Positions 10,046-21,315 of a stretch of DNA of 64,000 nt are shown piece after piece (position 1 is the stretch's first letter; each line of letters begins with the position of its first letter). Where the stretch lies: positions 11,714,944 through 11,778,943 of the forward strand of contig NC_087083.1 of NCBI RefSeq assembly GCF_026151205.1, given 5' to 3'. The stretch is from Bolinopsis microptera (lineage: Eukaryota > Ctenophora > Tentaculata > Lobata > Bolinopsidae). The notes below the pieces were generated by a model. The model saw nothing but the letters and a program-made list of their open reading frames with translations. It made no database searches and was not told the origin of the DNA. The translations under genes were made by a program, and so were the position numbers.

Positions 10046-10137
10046 TGGGTGCTAATTATCCACTAGCTGGAAAAGGAGTAAGTGCTAGATATCCACTAGC
10101 TGGAAAATAAATAATTGCTAGATATCCACTAGCTGGA
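10046..10137 (+). repeat. Short tandem repeat, ~38 bp unit
   Basis: There are three copies of atccactagctgga, separated by related sequence (gtgctagat, attgctagat). Confidence 0.7.
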
Positions 10138-10458
10138 GCGGCCCGGGGGGCGGCGTGTGAGTGAGTGAGTGAGTGGGGTGGGAACGCCTGGAAATGAGAC
10201 TGGAGAGACACTGTCCGTTATCTGGGTGAGCCACCACCGATAGTGCTCCCACTTTTGTGGGGCTGAGGGTGTTGGCTCCAAGAACCAGCCGTGAGCGAAC
10301 AGCGCCTGACCCCCTCTATGGTTAACTTGAGAAAACAGGACTTTGCCTTTCTCCAGGCCAATCCGTTCAGTAACCATCTGACCCAGCACCACCTCTGATG
10401 GAAGATAACACTTATATTGACGATTGATCCGCTCAGATGACTAATATGCTATATTAAT

Positions 10459-12975
10459 GGGGGGGGGGGGGGGGTGTCACGTCCGTCTATGTCCGCTTGT
10501 CTCATAGAATCCAAAAAGGACAGGACATAGGCGGACATAGACGGACATAGGCGGACATAGACGGACATAGGCGGACATAAGCGGACATAGACGGACATAT
10601 GCGGACATAGGCGGACATTAATGGACACCTAAATCGCTAAATAAAATGTTCAATTTTTGCTGTTATAGGGGGATCATGTTTTTTGTCCGTTCGGTACCCT
10701 ATATTTTCAAAACGGACAAAAAATAGAGCGGACAAAAACGGACAAAAATGGAAATAACATTTAGATGCTTCCTCCTCCTACTCTTCTTCCTCCTCCCCCT
10801 GGGTCTTCCTGATCTTCCTCAGTCCTCTTCCTCCTCCCCTCCTCAGTCCTCCTCCTCCTCCTCCTCCTCGTCCTCAGTCCTCCTCATCAGTCCTCAACAG
10901 TCCTCCTCCTCCCCAGTCCTCCTCCTCCTGAGTCCTCCTCCTGGGTCATCCTCCCCCTCTTCCTCCTCAGTCCTCCTCCTCATCCTTCTCCTCAGAGCCT
11001 CAGTCCTCCATCCTCCTCCTCAGTCCTCCCCCAGTCCCCCTCCTCCTATTCAGTCCTCCTCCTCCTCCTCCTTCTCAGTCCTCCTCAGTCCTCCTCCTCT
11101 TCCCTCTCAGTCATCCTCCTCAGCCATCCTCCTCAGTCCTCCCCAGTCCTCCTCAGTCCTCCTCAGTCCTCCTCCTCAGTCCTCCTCCTCCTGAGTCCTC
11201 CTCCTGAGTCCTCCTCCTCTTCCTTATGAGTCCTCCTCCTGAGTCCTCCTCCTCCTCCCTCTCAGTCATCCTCCTCAGTCATCCTCCTCAGCCATCCTCC
11301 TCAGCCATCCTCCTCAGTACTCCTCACTCCTCAGTCCTCCTCCTTCTCAGTCATCGTCAGTCCTCCTCCTCAGTCCTCCTCCTCCTCCTGGGTCCTCCTC
11401 CTCCTCCTCCTCCTGGGTCCTACTGGGTCTTCCTGATCCTCCCCAGTCCTCTTCCTCCTCCCCTCCTCAGTCCTCCTCCTACTCTTCCTCCTCGTCCTCA
11501 GTCCTCCTCATCAGTCCTCAACAGTTCTCCTCCTCCCCAGTCCTCCTCCTCCTCCTGGGGCCTTTTCCTGGGTCCTCCTCCTCCTGGGTCCTCCTCCTCC
11601 TCGGTCCTCCTTCTCCTCCCCAGTCCTTCTCCTCCTCTTCCTCAGTCCTCTTCCTCCTCCTCCTCCCTCTCAGTCATCCTCCTCAGCCATCCTCCTCAGC
11701 CATCCTCCTCAGTCCTCCTCCTTCTCAGTCCTCCTCAGTCCTCCTCCTGAGTCCTCCTCCTCCTCAGTCATCCTCCTCAGTTCTCCTCCTCCTCCTCCTA
11801 GGTCCTCCTTCTGGGTCCTCCTCCTCCTCCTCCTCCTGGGTCTTCCTGATCCTTCTCCTCCCTCTCAGTCATCCTCCTCAGTCATCCTCCTCAGTCATCC
11901 TCCTCAGTCATCCTCCTCAGCCATCCTCCTCAGCCATCCTTCTCAGCCATCCTCCTCAGTACTCTTCAGTACTCTTCAGCCCATATCCACATAATTAAAA
12001 ATTTCCTCCCAAACCCATTTTCAGACCCTTCTGTGGCCCGCTCGCAGCGGCTAAGTTACTTTTCCAACAGGGGCGTGCTCAGGATTTTTAAAAGGGGTGG
12101 GCGAGGAGTCGGCGCGAAGCGCCGTCTCCGAATTTTAACTGGATTATATGCTAAACCAATAGGATATCAATACAGAAGGTTCAAAACAGTTGATTAGACA
12201 CTTGGTTATTAGTAATATTTTAAGGGGGCAGGGGGCGCAGCCCCTGAAAATTTTTAACTGCATTATATGCTAAATTAATAGGATATCAATACAGATTACA
12301 GAAGGTTCAAAACAGTTGATTAGACACTTGGTTATTCGTAATATTTTAAGGGGGCAGGGGGCGCAGGCCGCAGCATCCAGAAAATTTTTAACTGGATTAT
12401 ATGATAGACCAATAAGATATATCAATAGAGAAGGTTCTAAGTAGTTGATTAGACACTCGGTAATATTTTGGATTCAAAACATTGGACAAATTAAAATTAA
12501 AGCTGGCACGAATTTTAAGTCATTTAGAGAGGAGAAATTTCCTCTCGATACCCAATGATTGAACTGCTCTTTGCGGACTGCAATTGTCAGTCTATAACCA
12601 AGAAATTTCCTCTCAGATGCCAAAAATTTCCTCATTCTTCCCAAATTTCCTCCCAGATATCTGGTGGGTTTGGCAACTTTGTGGATATGGGCTCTTCAGT
12701 ACTCTTCAGTACTCTTCAGTCCTCAAAATGTTTGTCCGCTAATGTCCACCAATGTCCGCTAATGTCCACCAATGTTCATCCAAGTCCGCCAATGTCCGTC
12801 TGGGTCCGCCAATGTCCGTCCGAGTCCGCCAATGTCCGTCCGAGTCCGCCAATGTCCGTCCGAGTCCGCCAATGTCCGTCCGTGTCCGCCAATGTCCCAA
12901 AAAACACGTCCGTTGTCTCATAGAATCCAAAAAGGACAGGACATAGGCGGACATAGACGGACATGACACCCCCCC
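10459..12975 (+). mobile_element. Element E1: G-rich inverted ends, subterminal minisatellites, CT-rich core
   Basis: The left end is a G run followed by tgtcacgtccgtctatgtcc; the right end is ggacatagacggacatgaca followed by a C run, its inverted match. It is flanked by attaat at 10453-10458 and 12976-12981. Inside the left end is an array of ~10 bp units (ggacatagac/ggacataggc), then a fixed block (ggtaccctatattttcaaaa) and over 1 kb of tcctcc-rich repeats with cagtcatcc motifs (10768-11985). Right of this lie three ~125 bp units (12120-12475, each with gttgattagacactt), then a ~20 bp gtccgccaatgtccgtcc array and the right end. No transposase is present; the CT-rich ORFs are composition artefacts. 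Confidence 0.75.
12068..12475 (+). repeat. hAT-type left end followed by three ~125 bp tandem units, within E1
   Basis: It opens CAGGGGCGTGCTCAGGATTT, like many hAT-type inverted ends, and then has three units containing gggggcagggggcgcagccc, ttatatgctaaa and ataggatatcaatacag. A related end is at 55505. It is probably an older insertion carried inside E1. Confidence 0.5.
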
Positions 12976-12981
12976 ATTAAT

Positions 12982-13579
12982 GAATTAGAGTAAATTGTAA
13001 CCCTATGGAAATCTGTGTAACTGTCGTCAAGCACCTAAAACTGGTTGCTATGCCTGTAATTAATTAACACACAACTGGCGTCGCGCTCAAAATAGGTTCC
13101 TTTTATAAACATAATTATAGGGGAGTGGTCTATATTGCGAAGGAGCCAGTAAACGACCGGGGGTAGGATTTGGCCGGGGCTGGGGCCGGGAATGTCCAAA
13201 TTTTGCCGGGGCCGGGAATTGGCCGTTCTGGAATTTGGCCGGGGCCGGGGCCGTGAATTTAATAAATCCGACAAACAGGATTTCCCTTTAACAATTCCTT
13301 TATATATAATGAAGAATATATAAAGGAAGGAAGTATCTTCACAACAGTAGGAGCTGAGACATGGAAATTGAAGCTTAAAGGTTTAAAGCAATGGCTTTTA
13401 TCAGGGAAGATCAAGATTCAGAATCAAACTGTCCAAATAGAATTAGAATAAAATTTACGCAACGATAAAATAAGGATAACAAATAATTTAAAGAAGCTTC
13501 AATCAGCTGTGCAGGATTTTAAAATGGTTTTTACTCTCTGACATTGCCATGACAAAGATAAGCAGAAGGACGAATGAAG
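12982..13579. other. Spacer between E1 and E2
   Basis: It holds a GC-rich array of ggccggggccgggaatt units at about 13160-13260 and otherwise AT-rich sequence without a convincing gene. Confidence 0.4.
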
Positions 13580-13585
13580 CTATAT

Positions 13586-16500
13586 GGGGGGCCGGGGGGG
13601 GGGGTGTCACGTCCGTCTATGTCCGCTTGTCTCATAGAATCCAAAAAGGACAGGACATAGACGGACATAGGCGGACATAGGCGGACATAGGCGGACATAG
13701 ACGGACATAGGCGGACATAGACGGACATTAGCGGACATTAACGGACATTAACGGACATTAATGGACACCTAAATTGCTAAATAAAATGTTCAATTTTTGC
13801 TGTTATAGGGGGGGGGATCATGTTTTTTGTCCGTTTGGTACCCTATATTTTCAAAACGGACAAAAAATAGAGCGGACAAAAACGGACAAAAATGGAAATA
13901 ACATTTAGATGCTTCCTCCTCCTACTCTTCCTCCTCCTCCTCCTGGGTCTTCCTGATCTTCCTCAGTCCTCTTCCTCCTCCCCTCCTCAGTCCTCCTACT
14001 ACTCCTCCTCCTCGTCCTCAGTCCTCCTCATCAGTCCTCAACAGTCCTCCTCCTCCCCAGTCCTCCTCCTCCTCCTGGGTCCTCCTCCTGGGTCCTCCTC
14101 CTCCTCTTCATCCTCCTCCTCTTCCTCCTCAGTCCTCCTCAGTCCTCCTCAGTCCTCCTCCTCATCCTTCTCCTCAGTCCTCCATCCTCCTCCTCAGTCC
14201 TCCCCCAGTCCCCCTCCTCCTCCTATTCAGTCCTCCTCCTCCTCCTCAGTCCTCCTCCTTCTCAGTCCTCCTCAGTCCTCCTCCTCCTCCTCCTGAGTCC
14301 TCCTCCTCCTCTTCCATCTCAGTCATCCTCCTCAGCCATCCTCCTCAGTCCTCCTGGGTCCTCCTCCTCCTCTTCATCCTCCTCCTCTTCCCCCTCCTTC
14401 TCCTCCTCCTATTCAGTCCTCCTCCTCCTCCTCCTCAGTTCTCCTCAGTCCTCCTTCTCATTTCTCCTAAGTCCTCCTCCTGAGTCCTCCTCCTCCTCTT
14501 ACTCCTGAGTCCTCCTCCTGAGTCCTCCTCCTCCTCCCTCTCAGTCATCCTCCTCAGCCATCCTCCTCAGCCATCCTCAGTCCTCCTCCTTCTCAGTCAT
14601 CGTCAGTCCTCCTCGTCAGTCCTCGTCAGTCCTCGTCCTCCTCCTGGGTCCTCCTCCTCCTCGGTCCTCCTCCTGGGTCTTCCCGATCCTCCCCAGTCCT
14701 CTTTCTCCTCCCCTCCTCAGTCCTCCTCCACCGTTCGGTACCCTATATTTTCAAAACGGACAAAAAATAGAGCGGACAAAAACGGACAAAAATGGACAAA
14801 AACGGACAAAAATGGAAACAACATTTAGATGCTTCCTCCTCCTACTCTTCCTCCTCCTCCTCCTGGGTCTTCCTGATCTTCCTCAGTCCTCTTCCTCCTC
14901 CCCTCCTCAGTCCTCCTCCTACTCCTCATCCTCGTCCTCAGTCCTCCTCATCAGTCCTCAACAGTCCTCCTCCTCCCCAGTCTTCCTCCTCCTGAGTCCT
15001 CGTCCTGGGTCCTCGTCCTGGGTCCTCCTCCTCCTCTTCATCCTCCTCCTCTTCCTCCTCAGTCCTCAGTCCTCCTCAGTCCTCCTCAGTCCTCCTCCTC
15101 ATCCTTCTCCTCAGTCCTTCATCCTCCTCAGTCCTCCCCCAGTCCCCCTCATCCTCCTCCTATTCAGTCCTCCTCCTCCTCCTCCTCCTTCTCCTCAGTC
15201 CTCCTCCTTCTCAGTCCTCCTTAGTCCTCCTCCTTCTCCTCCTGAGTCCTTCTCCTCCTGAGTCCTCCTCCTCCTCCTCCTCCTCTTCCCTCTCAGTCAT
15301 CCTCCTCAGCCATCCTCCTCAGTCCTCCTCAGTCCTCCTCCTCCTGAGTCCTCCTCCTCCTCTTCATCCTCCTCCTCTTCCTCCTCGGTCCTCAGTCCTC
15401 CTCCTCAGTCCTCCTCCTCATCCTTCTCATCAGTCCTCCTCCTGCTCAGTCCTCTCCCAGTCCCCCTCCTTCTCCTCCTATTCAGTCCTCCTCCTCCTCC
15501 TCAGTTCTCCTCAGTCCTCCTCCTCATCCTTCTCCTCAGTCCTTCATCCTCCTCCTCAGTCCTCCCCCAGTCCCCCTCATCCTCCTCCTATTCAGTCCTC
15601 CTCCTCCTCCTCTTTCTCCTCAGTCCTCCTCCTTCTCAGTCCTCCTTAGTTCTCCTCCTTCTCCTCCTGAGTCCTCCTCCTCCTCCTCCTCCTCTTCCCT
15701 CTCGGTCATCCTCCTCAGCCATCCTCCTCAGTCCTCCTCCTCAGTCCTCCTCCTCCTGGGTCCTCCTCCTCCTCTTCATCCTCCTCCTCTTCCTCCTCGG
15801 TCCTCAGTCCTCCTCCTCATCCTTCTCATCAGTCCTCCTCCTGCTCAGTCCTCTCCCAGTCCCCCTCCTTCTCCTCCTCCTATTCAGTCCTCCTCCTCCT
15901 CCTCCTCCTCAGTTTTCAGTCCTCCTTCTCATTTCTCCTAAGTCCTCCTGAGTCCTCCTCCTCCTCTTCCTCCTGAGTCCTCCTCCTCCTCCCTCTCAGT
16001 CATCCTCCTCAGCCATCCTCCTCAGCCATCCTCCTCAGCCATCCTCCTCAGTACTCCTCAGTCCTCCTCCTTCTCAGTCATCGTCAGTCCTCCTCCTCAG
16101 TCCTCCTCAGTCCTCCTCCTCCTCCTGGGTCCTCCTCCTCCTCCTCCTGGGTCCTCCTCCTGGGTCTTCCTGATCCTCCCCAGTCCTCTTCCTCCTCCCC
16201 TCCTCAGTCCTCCTCCTACTCCTCCTCCTCGTCCTCAGTTCACCTCATCAGTCCTCAACAGTCCTCCTCCTCCCCAGTCCTCCTCCTCCTTCTGGGGCCT
16301 TTTCCTGGGTCCTCCTCCTGGGTCCTCCTCCTCCTAGGTCCTCCTTCTCCCCCTCAGTCCTTCTCCTCCTCCTCCTCAGTCCTCTTCCTCCTCCTCCTCC
16401 CTCTCAGTCATCCTCCTCAGCCATCCTCCTCAGCCATCCTCCTCAGTCCTCCTCCTTCTCAGTCCTCTTCAGTCCTCCTCCTGAGTCCTCCTCCTCCTGA

Positions 16501-16790
16501 GTCATCCTCCTCAGTTCTCCTCCTCCTCCACCTAGATCCTCCTTCTGGGAAAAATTCTCAAAATGTTTGTCCGCTAATGTCCACCAATGTCCGCTGATGT
16601 CCACCAATGTCCGTCCGAGTCCGCCAATGTCCGTCCGGGTCCGCAAATGTCCGTCCGAGTCCGCAAATGTCCGTCCGAGTCCGCCAATGTCCGTCCGTGT
16701 CCGCCAATGTCCCAAAAAACACGTCCGTTGTCTCATAGAATTCAAAAAGGACAGGACATAGGCGGACATAGACGGACATGACACCCCCCC
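13586..16790 (+). mobile_element. Element E2: second copy of the E1 family
   Basis: Both ends match E1, and it is flanked by ctatat at 13580-13585 and 16791-16796, a different 6 bp target from E1. The CT-rich core is longer (about 13910-16540) and contains an internal duplication of the head block (ggtaccctatattttcaaaa near 13845 and again near 14740). The right-hand gtccgccaatgtcc array (16567-16720) and the terminal gcggacatagacggacatg match E1 closely. The central hAT-type block of E1 is missing. Confidence 0.77.
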
Positions 16791-16796
16791 CTATAT

Positions 16797-18231
16797 GTTT
16801 TCTGAAACCATTCTCTGCTCCTGTTGCAAGTTCAAGCCATTGCACATTTCTATGTGACATTAAGGAGTTTGGGAGACACTTCTTGTCATTTATTGATTGA
16901 TTGAAATAAATTTTCGTGCACATACAGAATGAATGGTTAATAATTTAATATATATGTAGACCAAGCTCTGTGCACGGGATGCTTCCTGGAAGAATCCAGT
17001 TCTTTTAGCGGGGCACCCTACCTAAAGCCAAATTGAGATATAATAATCATATTCCTAGAGAAATAATCAGAAATCGAATACCAATCAAATAATATGATAT
17101 ATATGAGTAGTAACCATATTTACTATGCAAAATGCCCCAACCACATAGTGTAAATTTATATAGAATTCAAATTCCATATCATCATTAAACCTCAATACCT
17201 AGTCAATATAATAGCCCAAGCAAAATTAAATAACTTCTTATATACCTTACTGTCATACTACAAATTAATTAAACATTTGAAATCTGTTGACCAGAGAATA
17301 AATTTCTAAGCCTAATGCAAGTGAAATAATTTAGATGCAATAATGAATGCCTAATGTGAGTATCATTTGTCAATGTCCTTGTAAAAAAGTCTGTACAAGA
17401 GATATGAGTAACTAATATAGAAGAAAAAACAGGAAGTTGTCGTCTGTTGTAAAATAAATAAAATATCTAGAATATAAATTAGAATATAAAATAACATTCA
17501 GTCAATGTGTCGTCAATAAACTGTACAATTATCAAATGTTAAAACTGGGTGATACAGTCACTGTCACAGTCACAGTCACTATCATCCTAGCAAGGCATAC
17601 CATACATGTGATGACTGCCACATGGATTTTAAGGTGGTAATTTAAATCAAAAGCGCTTAATTGATCCAGTTAAAGCAGAGCTGTAGCCATGTAAGGAGCT
17701 TGGCAAGAAACTGCCCATCCCCAGGTCAATATCATTAAAAATATGTCTTATGTTATCATATCTGGGTGAAATATTTCGTGGTTTTTATCACCATGGGGCA
17801 TTTTTGGGCCTCACAATGATCCAAAGTGGCAGAGCCCGATCCATGGGAGCAAAGCCCGCTACAGGCGAGTCCTTAAAAATCTTAACTATTTTGATATAAT
17901 TCTTCAAACACAAGGATATTTTTTATATGATAACCCCCTTCAAATATGCGGAAACGTTTTCCATGACATGTTTTGCCTAGAAAAGGCAGGTTAAAATATT
18001 CGTAAACTTTCTCAGATATTTGTAAATCATGACAAGATGTCATGACTCATGATTTTGGATGTCATGATTTCGGATGTTGTTAAAATATCAAAAATTTGAC
18101 AGTGTCATCTATTTAATTGTATATGTTTATTGTTTATTTAGAATCAAAGGTTATTGGTCAAATAATGATTTTAACTTACAATTCCACTTAGCAGAGCCAA
18201 AAGGCCTACCTTCATGATAAGGGTGTCCTGC
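16797..18231. other. AT-rich intergenic region upstream of casein kinase 1 alpha
   Basis: No ORF or repeat family of note is seen, only a short cagtcacagtcact repeat at 17557-17582. The promoter of the kinase gene presumably lies at its right end. Confidence 0.4.
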
Positions 18232-18239
18232 TTATAAAA
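18232..18239 (+). promoter_or_regulatory. TATA-like sequence just before the CK1 alpha start codon
   Basis: ttataaaa lies only ~20-27 nt before the ATG at 18259. If it is a real TATA box, transcription would start at or very near the ATG, leaving almost no leader. It may instead be chance, with the real promoter further upstream. Confidence 0.25.
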
Positions 18240-18258
18240 AGTAGCCTAATAGCATATA

Positions 18259-20016
18259 ATGGCTTCTAACAACAAAGCAGAGATTCAAGTCGGAGGTTAG
18301 TTTTACAACTGGTTCAAACTATTCGAACTAATATAGAAATCAAATTTAACTACCTAGTTCATTTGTAAACGTTTTTAAGAAATTTATTGATAATGTAGAT
18401 AAAAACAGATCTTCAATGAAGTCATAAATGCCTTATTTCATTTTGGTACAATTCAATGATTTTCTGTTCTTGAACAGGAAAATACAGATTAGTAAGAAGG
18501 ATAGGCAGTGGTTCTTTTGGCGATGTATATCTTGGCACTAATATTCTTACTGGGGAAGAGGTAAGAGTTCTATTTTTTAAATATTCTACAAAAATTAAAG
18601 ATTATTAATAAAATCAAGTTAACCAAATATTTGATTTGAAGTACGAGTGTATTCATTTCATTTATTAAAGAAGTGGTATTCATTTTCAATATTGAACTGA
18701 GTTAGCTACCGGTCATCTTTTTTAGTTCGGTTAAATCATGTAAGTGATATTGATATGAAAATTCAACTAACTTTGCACTATCACAGGTTGCAGTGAAGTT
18801 GGAGCCTGTAAAATCCAGGCACCCACAGCTCCTGTACGAGAGCAAACTCTACAAAATATTTCAAGGTGGTGTTGGAATACCTCACATAAGGTTTGTTAAC
18901 TTAATTGATTAATTTGTTAGTCTACTTGATAATTGATTGATACAGGTATATATACTACCATCGTATATAGCCATCGTCCCTATTTGATATTTATAGTTGA
19001 ATTATATCAACTGTTCAGAATAGTGAGGCCTTTCTATGTCATATACCCGCTGAAGTATGTAATTTCATTCATGAGCTTGCAAGTGTAATGAACTGTGATA
19101 TAATTTACTACTTTGCATCATATGACCTAATAGTTAAAAGAACTTGAATTGCTCTTTATAGCAAAACACGTACTTGACTTTATCATGTAGCATTAATGAA
19201 TGCAACGTCATCCTGAACTTTATAAATTTCAGATATTTCGGACAAGAGCAAGACTACAATGTGCTTGTGATGGATCTCCTGGGCCCGAGTCTGGAAGATT
19301 TGTTCAATTTCTGTTCTCGCCGTTTTACAATGAAAACTGTTCTCATGCTGGCAGACCAGATGATAGGTCGAATTGAATTCCTCCACAACAAAAACTTCAT
19401 CCATCGAGACATAAAGCCAGACAATTTCCTGATGGGCATACTAAAGCAGTGTAACAAAGTGTTTCTTATTGATTATGGTCTTGCTAAGAAGTATCGTGAC
19501 TCCCGTACACGTCTCCACATTCCGTACCGAGAGGATAAGAACCTGACAGGAACCGCACGATATGCCAGCATCAACGCGCATTTGGGAATAGAGCAGAGCA
19601 GGAGAGATGACATGGAGAGTTTAGGGTACGTGCTCATGTACTTCAACCGATCATCCCTCCCTTGGCAGGGACTCAAAGCTGGAACAAAGAAACAAAAGTA
19701 TGAAAAAATATCAGAGAAAAAGATGTCCACCCCTATCGATGTATTAACCAAAGGATTTCCGTCCGAGTTTTCAAGCTACTTGAATTATTGCCGAGGTTTA
19801 AGATTTGAGGAAGCCCCCGACTACATGTATCTCCGGCAGCTATTCCGTCTTCTCTTCCGCACACTCAATCACTCCTACGACTACATTTTCGACTGGACGA
19901 TGCTGCGTCAGCAGAAAGAACAGGCACAGGCCGCCAGCACCAGTACCTCTGCCGCAGCAACACCTGGAACCGCAAAGAAGCGCACTGAGACGCGGGGACG
20001 CAGCAAAAACGAGTGA
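18259..20016 (+). CDS. CSNK1A1: Casein kinase 1 alpha (Ser/Thr protein kinase)
   Basis: Four exons, 18259-18295, 18478-18560, 18787-18890 and 19233-20016, join in phase to 335 codons. The product starts [20 protein letters not shown] and has all kinase elements: glycine loop [12 protein letters not shown], catalytic lysine in [20 protein letters not shown] (catalytic Asp and Asn), IDYGLAKKY (the DFG equivalent, DYG here) and the CK1-specific [31 protein letters not shown]. The C-terminal segment [12 protein letters not shown] followed by an Ala/Ser/Thr-rich tail matches CK1 alpha rather than delta/epsilon, which have long tails. The length is close to human CK1 alpha (337). In animals CK1 alpha is the priming kinase for beta-catenin in the destruction complex and acts in Hedgehog, circadian and DNA-damage signalling. 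Most of the protein is in the single last exon. No break is seen, so the gene is likely functional. Confidence 0.97.
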
Positions 20017-21158
20017 AGGAGCATCCCTGGACAGTGCATAGTCTCCATTCCCCGGTGTAGCTTACTTTCTACAAAACTTTAAAGAGGTGTCATATTGTGC
20101 CCCTAATATATTGAATTTGTATGACAGAGTCGGTCGCCAAGAGCAGGTTGTATAGACGTTCGCAAAGAGGAGCGAGAGTGAGCATTGAACGATGAGGTCA
20201 GGTGACAGGGTTGGATCGAAAAATATGATAAGCTCCTCTGGTCATGTAGAATTGGGAAAGAGAATTGTAAATCCCGAATTGTTTGAATAATCGTGTTTTT
20301 TGGAGTTTGGTTAAATAGTTTTGCTAGCTTCTTGCTTAAAAATTTTTTGCTCGGTATTACTGTATGGTAAATTCTGCTTTCCTTTTGATATTTGCATATG
20401 GGTAGGAAAGTGTATTCACTAAGTAGTCGGTAGATTGCAATATTAACAGCTTCCAGAAGGACGTGTCAGCTGCACTGGAGTTCCCAAAACATTGCCCTTC
20501 TCACGCTACCATAGTTGTTCCATACTTGTTGGGCACTATTCGTCTAACAAATCTTCTCATCCCACCTAATGAAATCAAAATCAGCTACATATTTTCCATT
20601 TGAAACCTCGTCAAAACGTAGCAAAACCCATCTTTAAAGCTCACTTTGAACAGAAACCACGTGACTGATAACAGTTGCCGTCCAGCATACCCAGAAATAT
20701 CTGCCCAAACCTATTTCAAACACCAACATTCCACCAAATATTTCTCAAGCTGGACGTTTTAGGATCCTGGGAAATGCCAGGTGCAGTTTTTCAGAATACT
20801 TCAATTCATCTGATTCGACACAAATAGCTGACAGTTGTTACCAAAACATTGGTATGCCTAGCTCTTTCGTGTTAAAATCACTGAGTTTTGTATTCCGTTG
20901 AAGTCCAGAACTTGAGAAATAGGAAAGTTGTTGAACTGCTGCTCATATTTTGTACACGGCTTGACCGGGTAGCCAAAGGCTGTAACGTCAGTCTTACCTT
21001 GCGTCTTAAAATGACAAACTATATGGTGGAAGTTTTTATATTGTGGTTGTTGGGGATTAGTTTTCGTGTATTATAAAAATGCCTGGCAAGGTTTTCATCT
21101 AGAATTATGAACTGATCACATTTTATTTCTTGGTCGCATCTGTGTGCGACACAGTAAA
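20017..21158 (+). other. Probable 3' UTR and spacer after CK1 alpha
   Basis: No further coding exon is recognised and no clear AATAAA lies close to the stop codon, so the 3' end is not placed. The short ORFs here look non-coding. Confidence 0.4.
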
Positions 21159-21315
21159 GGGGTCGTTCACATATTACGTAATCACTTTTTGGCCAATTCC
21201 CCCCTCCGTAATCATTTTTACGCATAACTATTGTGTCAAAATTACACTAGCGTAATCATTTGGAAACCTCCCTCCCCTCCCCCCTCGGCTGATTACGTAA
21301 TATGTGAACGACCCC
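21159..21315. mobile_element. 157 bp MITE with 25 bp inverted ends (family 3, copy 1)
   Basis: The ends are GGGGTCGTTCACATATTACG and its complement CGTAATATGTGAACGACCCC, almost perfectly inverted. The core holds attgtgtcaaaattacacta. Related copies are at 37060-37208 and about 40350-40492. A TAAA/AAAG flank leaves the target duplication ambiguous. Confidence 0.85.

Noticed and set aside
10748-11750. Long plus-strand ORFs rich in Ser/Pro/Leu, starting MEITFRCFLLLLFF (also 13892-14296 and 14812-15261)
   Set aside because: They are translations of tcctcc microsatellites in the E1/E2 cores. The signal-peptide look comes from CT-rich codons, and all three start in the same repeated head block.
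12739-12969. ORFs with RTRTDIGGLG or SANVRPSPPMSVRVRQCP repeats (also 16443-16923)
   Set aside because: Translations of the right-hand subterminal arrays of E1 and E2.
19183-19751. Minus-strand ORFs over the CK1 alpha last exon
   Set aside because: Shadows of the kinase coding sequence.
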